Shown: in pieces, positions 58,000-64,000 of the stretch
How positions within the stretch are numbered: position 1 is the first letter of the stretch
How the letters are laid out: every line of letters starts with the position of its first letter
Origin: Sepiola atlantica
Lineage: Eukaryota; Mollusca; Cephalopoda; Sepiida; Sepiolidae
Length of the DNA stretch: 64,000 nt
Reading direction: 5' to 3'
Assembly: GCA_963556195.1 (NCBI GenBank)
Contig: OY744519.1
Span: 102,902,500-102,966,499 of the forward strand
The notes under the pieces: generated by a model
Told to the model about the DNA's origin: nothing
The model's input: only the letters and a program-made list of their open reading frames with translations
Database searches by the model: none
Translations under genes and position numbers: made by a program

Positions 58000-58179
58000 T
58001 TAAATATTTATTTAAACAAATATGCCTTGATAAAGGAATACTGCCCAAATATACTTAAATATAAAAAATATTTTTAAATAATGTTTATCCCTATTAAAGA
58101 CACTATAACCAACGCTTAAAAAAAATTTATTTGAAAAATGCTAATTTTATTTAACAATTTAACTTTTAAACAAACTGAG

Positions 58180-58400
58180 TCTTAGAATAGAAGCCAATCA
58201 TTGTTTTAGCGTTATTTTTTTTTTTAATATAAAACCTCAGATTGAAATCAGGATTATTCAAAATTATTTTTTTTCTTTGACCTTCCATGTGAAAGAAATT
58301 AAAATAAATAATTGTAATAACATTTAATAATAGTTATCACATAAAAAAACTTTTCAAACTAAAAAAAACAATGTGGCTTCTATTCTGAAAAACCCATGAG
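58180..58400. repeat. Inverted repeat, AT-rich
   Basis: TTAGAATAGAAGCCAATCAT near 58182 is answered by ATGTGGCTTCTATTCTGAA near 58370. Arms are about 28 nt with a 150-nt AT-rich centre. Confidence 0.6.
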
Positions 58401-59739
58401 GGAAAAATAAAATATTTGCATTACATTAACACTCACACCCAGTTTAATTTTAAAGACTTTCTTTTAAATGTAAATTAACCTGCAAGTCTAAAGAACAAAC
58501 AAAAACACTTATGGAATTTAAAATTTCACATTGCATTAAAATATAATTTAACTTTCTTAAATAATTTGTTTTGAAAAAATATTTTTAAATTAAAAAAAAA
58601 ATTGTTTTAAGCTTAAATAAAACATTTTAAAAATAAGATAAATCAAAATAGACATAAGTTATTACATCATTTCAAGTGAAGTGACAAACTTTTTTGAAAT
58701 TATCCATTGCCATTTTTGGTTCTTTTCTAGCCTAGTGACTTTAAGAAACCCCATATTTCTGTGGTTTATATGAACACAAAGAAACAATGCTTGAATTTTG
58801 CCTATAAGCTTTTATTTCTTGTCAGAAATAGCAGTTTAAAAGCTTTAAAAAAGAAAAAAAAACACTTCCAAATTTCTCACAACTGTAACAATCATTATTT
58901 TTATCTAAAATAAGTGGGAAAAGATAACCGTAATGGTTATTTACATCATATTGTAGCCTTTAACATTCAAAAGTGAATTTAAAGCCTTTAAATTGTAGTG
59001 GATAGAAAGTCATTTTTGGCTAGAATTAGGTTTATAGGCAAAAGTCGAGTATTGTAATTCATGTGTGCTCCTAAACTTAAGGAAAAAAATATTTTTTCCA
59101 AAGAAGAAACTATGCTAGAAAAGAATTTAATTTCTCACAGAAAAGTGAAAATATTCGGTAATTTTTTTTACTATAACATCTGTTATCATTTTGGATAGAA
59201 ATTTTTGGTTTTCCATTTTCTTAGTCATTTGAACTAATTTTATCTTTAAACCCATTAGAATTTTTTGTTGGGGGGGGAGTTTTTGGTTCAATTATATAGA
59301 AGCTATTGGAATATCATACCGATTTTGTTTGGTTTCTGTTCAAATTTAAAATATTGATTGTTGGTCTTATATTGTACCTGTTGTCCGGATATAATTTGGA
59401 TGACACAATTCCTCATAAAATTATCAACTTGTATATTTTAACTTTGTGTAAAAAGAATATCTATTTTTGGCGTTATTTTTTGTATACTATTTCAAAAAGT
59501 AAAAGTATTTCTAATGAAAGAAGAAATTTTTTTTTAATGTGGCAGGCAGTGATTAAAACATTGAATCAAAATTACATTCTCAACACTTTAAAAAGTAAAT
59601 TGAAATTTTATTTCAGGTCAATAAATGCAATTTAAAACCAGCAATCAATTTTATTAAAAAAAAGTTACATAAAAACTAAGTGAACTAAGATATTCCAACG
59701 ATAATTTATGCTAAAAATCAAACTAATTTTAATTAAAAA

Positions 59740-59995
59740 TGTATGGTTTAGCAGAGACCCTAAATTGCAGTTTACCACAAAAACACAAAATAACATCTTT
59801 TAAATTACTTATTTTTCATGTTTAAATGCATTGTTTTTGATAAGTTTTTTTTTTAATTAAACTAAAATTAATAGTTGATGTTTGAAATAATCTGATGCAT
59901 GTCATTTTGAGTAAATACAATTCTTGCTAAATGAAATCCACAATTAAAGGCTGAATTTTCATTAAATTAATTGGTAAACTGCAATACCCTCCACT
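59740..59995. repeat. Inverted repeat, AT-rich
   Basis: AATTGCAGTTTACCAC near 59764 is inverted at 59970-59990 (TTGGTAAACTGCAATACC). Arms are short and imperfect. Confidence 0.45.
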
Positions 59996-60786
59996 CCACT
60001 AACCAAAAAGAAATTAAACCTTTTTTTTTGTTTTGTTTTTCAAAATAATTTCTAACAGTTTGAAAGTAAAATTAGTTCAAATAACTAAAAAGTGCTAGAA
60101 GAAGAAAAAAAACATCAATTTCTATCTGAAATAGAAACCGGCATTACTGTAAAATATGACTAAATATTTTTGGTCTAAGAAAAATATGGTTGCAACGATT
60201 TAAGCATTGAATTAAAGCTTGAAGATTATAAAGAGTAAACTAGAAATACAATTTAAAGCTAACAATCAACTTTATATAAAATATTGGCAAAAAACAATCA
60301 AAATAGGTAAGATATTCTAATCAAAATTGAACAAAATTTTTTTGTGTTTAATGTTCAGTGAAAACTAAAAATGAAAAGAATCACTTCAGGATGAAATTTC
60401 ATTGGATGGAAATAACACTGCAAATCAGAAGCATTAATTTGATAGGTATACTCAATTTTTAACGCTAAACTTGAAACAAAACTAAAATTATTTAATTGTT
60501 TTAATTTTGTTTATTTTGACAGAAACAAAAAGCAAATTGAATTTATATCACTTAAATTTCAATAAGATGATAAAAAAACTCAGTTTGTTTAAAAAACAAA
60601 CTCATCATTTTAAAGTTAGTAAAAATATTTTTTTAATGAACGTTTAAAATATATTTTAATGATATAAATTTTTTTTCTTTTCTTTTTTTTTCTTTAAATC
60701 AGTAATCTTTTTTTATGTAATTTTTACATAATTATTAAAAACTTTTTTGCTAGAATTTTTTAAATCTAGATTTGACAGACATTTTT

Positions 60787-60996
60787 TATTTTTTATTTAT
60801 CTACCTCCCACAAGGTCGGGAAAGTGGGATTAGATAAGCCAGCGCTCGAGAGGTGAGCACTGGCCATTTAAAAATTGCCTGGGCAGCCCCGTCGGCATTC
60901 CCTGGTAGGGGCACCTCAGACAGTAAGCAATAAACTTACTCCTCCCCAAAGAGGGGAGGCGAAGCCTGGGAGGGTGAACCTCCGTGAACTGCACAG
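60787..60996 (-). mobile_element. GC-rich SINE-like retroposon with target duplication
   Basis: A 210-bp insert much richer in GC than anything around it. Read on the minus strand it begins CTGTGCAGTTCACGGAGG and ends in an A-rich tail (ATAAATAAAAAATA). It is flanked by GACAGACATTTTT at 60774-60786 and 60997-61009, a perfect 13-bp duplication. A-tail plus a target duplication of this length indicates LINE-mediated retroposition. No clear tRNA B-box was seen, so it may be another type of SINE or a short LINE 3' end. Confidence 0.8.
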
Positions 60997-61680
60997 GACA
61001 GACATTTTTATTTCTTAAAAATATGTAATATATTTTTGACACACGTCTTACATAAATATATATGGAAATCTTTTCAATACTTATACTTTTGATTTTACTA
61101 GATGTAAAGAATGAATTTTTATGCAAGAAGTTTTGCCAATCCTTTTTCTGTGAATAAAACCATTATTATTCAACAGTAAACTTAAAATTTATACTAAGTT
61201 TTTTGTGTTTTTTTTTTTTTTTACTCTATGTCATTGAATTTAGCGATAAAAATTGAGGATAGCCAGACTTTGACAAATCTATGGTAGATCCATCATGTCT
61301 AAAACACTCCCATTATTATCTTAATGTCAATAAAATATTATTTATGGCTGTAATAAATAATGAGCTTGACCATTTGACTGGTCGCTGATCTAAGACTTGC
61401 AGTCAGACCGCTCCCCCCCCCCTCCCTCCTATTTCTTAGTGGATCTGGATGAATTGTGAAAAGGATTTATACGAAATGGGAATCCACGGATTCACAGAAT
61501 TCTCATACTTGAATTAAGTACCGAATAATACGTATGATAAAAAAAAAAACACTTCACTATTTAACACACCTCTAAAAAAAAAAAATAATAAATAAAAAAA
61601 TGTCATAACATGCAAATATAATTTTTAATTAACTTATATTATAATTAGATATTAATGTTTTATGATATTTCTGAGATTAG

Positions 61681-61826
61681 GTATTGTTATTATTTACATG
61701 TTTCGGACTGTCCTCATCTGGGGTGCTGTCACTTTCATAACGCTTCGGCCGTTGTATTCTCCGGCCTTCTTCAGGAGTCTTTTGTCGGAGTTGGTAGGCT
61801 TCTGGGAATTTCGATCTGGCATTTGT
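61681..61826 (+). mobile_element. Fold-back family 1, diverged half copy
   Basis: CTGTCCTCATCTGGGGTGC, AACGCTTCGGCCGTTGTATTC and CTCCGGCCTTCTTCAGGAG follow the family order. The 128-codon ORF across it is incidental. Confidence 0.5.
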
Positions 61827-64000
61827 CTAAATAAAACTTTAGTCATTATGAAAAGAATACATATTCTTTTTAAGTCTATGCCAACAATAACTTATAAAGA
61901 ACGCGAGAATGGAATAAATTATGTCAAATATGAAGAATACCTCTATGAGAATAGAGAGACTAGTTTGTTCTATCTGACAAGAACAAAGAACTGTTTGGAA
62001 CAACATTTTTGTTTCTTTTGCCTGGCTTTGAAATTCATTACTAAGTGATGCCCTATTGAAAAATTCAATCTTTATAATAGGATCTAAATTGCTAAACTGA
62101 TCTTTTTGATCTTATTTATTTTTGCGATAGAATAGAAAATACAGTAAAACCACATTTTTCTTAACAAATGATAAATACATTTGTTATTTATCTAGCCTAC
62201 AATTATCTATTCTTTTTAAAGTAAAAAAAAAAAGCTCCTATTATTATTAAGTAAGCAGTCTATATTGAAATTCCTATTCGAACTAGGTTTAGTTTTAAGT
62301 TTCATTTTTTCTTTCTTTCTCTTTATGAAATTAAAACAAAAAACATAAAACTCTGCAAATCTTTGGTATTTTTCTGAAAAAATAAAACAATATAGTAGAA
62401 ATGAGAGAAATCAGAAGGAAATCCTATACTGGTTCTAAAATCGGTGTCCAATTTATGATAAAACCTATATTAAACCGAATTGTCAGTTGAATGTGTAAGC
62501 ATCTGGCCATGTGGCACAAAACTGGCTAATCAATTGGTAGAAATACAATTTCTGAGCATCAAAACCAATTGACTGTTTATATAGAATTGAGTTTTAATAA
62601 AGCTTTCACGGGGCATTTTATCACTTATGCATTGATTATTTTAATAATTTTGTTCCCATTTTACCTGAAAATAAACAGTAAAATACATTGCAAGTGATTT
62701 CTGTTCATCCTGAAAATGTAATTAGTCTGTAATTACAGAAATTGAATGACAAAATACACAAACTTAACAGATAAGTATTCTATTTGTTAATGTGAATAAC
62801 AGAAGTACGTAAAAAGGTTCTTAAATTCAAAATGTTTGATTCAAATTACTATGTATGTATGTGTACATGAAGTATTTAAAAAAAAAAAATGTTGAATCAT
62901 CCTGTGATGGAAAAGAAAACTCTTAAAATGTATGCATCTTAATCTCTAAATAATGTCTTACAGTATAGAAATACATATAATCAGTAAGAACAGATAATTT
63001 TATATAAGAATGACAAGTCTTATCAATATTACTCAGGAAACAAAGAAATTACAGAATTTCTTGTGAATTGGTGAAGTGATTTCAAACAAATTTTAGGCAA
63101 AAATGTGTCCAATTTCATACTCAAACTTTGGGCCTTTAGATGCTCATAACTTTTGAACCAAATAGGATAATTGCATAATTCAAACGATTTGGAACTCCAT
63201 TTTTAGAGATTGTTCTATTTAAATAAACCAGTTGGGAATGTTAGTGAATATACCTACTAATTGAATTCTAACAGTATTGCAAAATTAGCATAATACGACT
63301 TATGAACATTAATGCAAGTAAAACAGCTGCTTGATCAAAAATTCACCCTCCATGCAATATCCTTAATCAAAAGTCTACACAAAAATACTGATAAGATTTG
63401 CGCTACGCTTTTCATCTCCCTGTGCTTAACAAAAACACTGCCATTCACATAATCTAAAAGTAACAATTGCAGTTTTTCTCAAACAATCAGTAATAATCTA
63501 AGAATATAACAAAAGAAAATTGCATTAAAAAATAAACATTGCTAAAAATATGTGAAAGAAAAAAAAGAAAATGTCATACTAGTTTTGATTGTATATTATT
63601 ATTACTTGTCTCTTTGGCCAGGATTGAACAAAAGTAGGGCATCTACCAAGAGATTTCAACCCAAGTGATAATAAACAAGGCCATAACACTAATAAAGATG
63701 CATCCAGTTAGAAACTTTTAAAAAATCTGATTAAAAAATATAATGAAAATATTAAATTAAACAAGTTGCTTAGTAACAGAAATATTCATCTTCATTGAGA
63801 TAATTATTTACATTCATTAAAGTGACAAAGCAGATACTTAACATATGTCTGCTAAAATGTTTTAATGAAAATGCTGCAGATAAAAGAAATTTTTTCAAAG
63901 TTTTTAAGAATAACAAAATATCTATTTTGACTAAGTCTTTTGAAGTTCTATTTATATGGTAAAAATTTACAATTATTACTTTGTTTTAATTATATAAGAT

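Larger units (their letters stand above)
57389..64000. other. AT-rich sequence upstream of the first recognised exon
   Basis: Presumed intron or 5' region. Holds fold-back elements at 57537-57999, 58180-58400 and 59740-59995, a SINE-like insert at 60787-60996 and a family 1 relative at 61681-61826. ORFs of 109 codons (59306-59635) and 128 codons (61662-62048) lack recognisable features. From 61830 to 64000 I see only AT-rich sequence. Confidence 0.6.

Noticed and set aside
59306..59635. A 109-codon ORF rich in Ile, Leu, Phe and Lys
   Set aside because: Composition is what AT-rich DNA produces by chance; no start context, splice or homology support.
61662..62048. A 128-codon ORF on the plus strand
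   Set aside because: It overlaps a family 1 repeat copy and has no recognisable domain; length is within what AT-rich random sequence gives.
62645..62715. A possible 45-nt phase-0 micro-exon (DEQKSLAMYFTVYFQ) on the minus strand
   Set aside because: Its peptide has no resemblance to KMT2C/D linkers and the splice sites could be chance in AT-rich DNA.

Overview
The window is animal nuclear DNA, very AT-rich, with small exons separated by introns of up to about 18 kb that are full of old transposon copies. The one recognisable host gene lies on the minus strand and is the middle part of a KMT2C/KMT2D-type (MLL3/MLL4) histone H3 lysine-4 methyltransferase. Gene structure and repeat content suggest an invertebrate, probably a mollusc, but nothing seen here fixes the species.

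Twenty-one exons were traced by hand from splice sites, conserved peptide and reading phase, running from 57388 down to 7034. All 20 junctions are phase-compatible and the sum is 5271 nt (1757 codons). In protein order they encode a basic/acidic linker (57.3-55.6 kb), PHD fingers 4, 5 and 6 (55.3-51.8 kb), a proline-rich linker (50.7 kb), a conserved block before the EAFFGK motif (48.0-42.0 kb), acidic linkers (40.7-21.4 kb), a polyproline segment (20.0 kb), an HMG box split over three exons (19.6, 16.6 and 12.85 kb), a Q/A/P-rich linker (11.2 kb) and one 2.2-kb glutamine-rich exon (9.26-7.03 kb). No start codon, N-terminal PHD1-3, FYRN/FYRC or SET coding sequence was found, so both gene ends lie outside the window or were missed.

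Region by region: 1-7 kb is AT-rich sequence with a tRNA-type SINE, a LINE tail and a hairpin. 7-21.5 kb holds the polyQ and HMG exons with fold-back elements, a hAT-type element carrying a 46-bp minisatellite, and a decayed Ty3/gypsy pol. 22.8-40.7 kb is one giant intron with a mariner pseudogene, LINE remnants, many inverted-repeat elements, and a 4.3-kb Ac/Tam3-like hAT element inserted into one copy of a dispersed repeat while carrying another copy inside it. 40.7-57.4 kb is the dense PHD/EAFFGK exon cluster, with repeats that flank PHD6. 57.4-64 kb is AT-rich, with fold-back elements and a GC-rich SINE-like insertion bounded by 13-bp target duplications.

The protein would act in the nucleus as the core of a COMPASS-like complex that mono-methylates H3K4 at enhancers. 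Everything else appears to be transposon-derived or non-coding. No RNA gene, CRISPR array or promoter could be supported.
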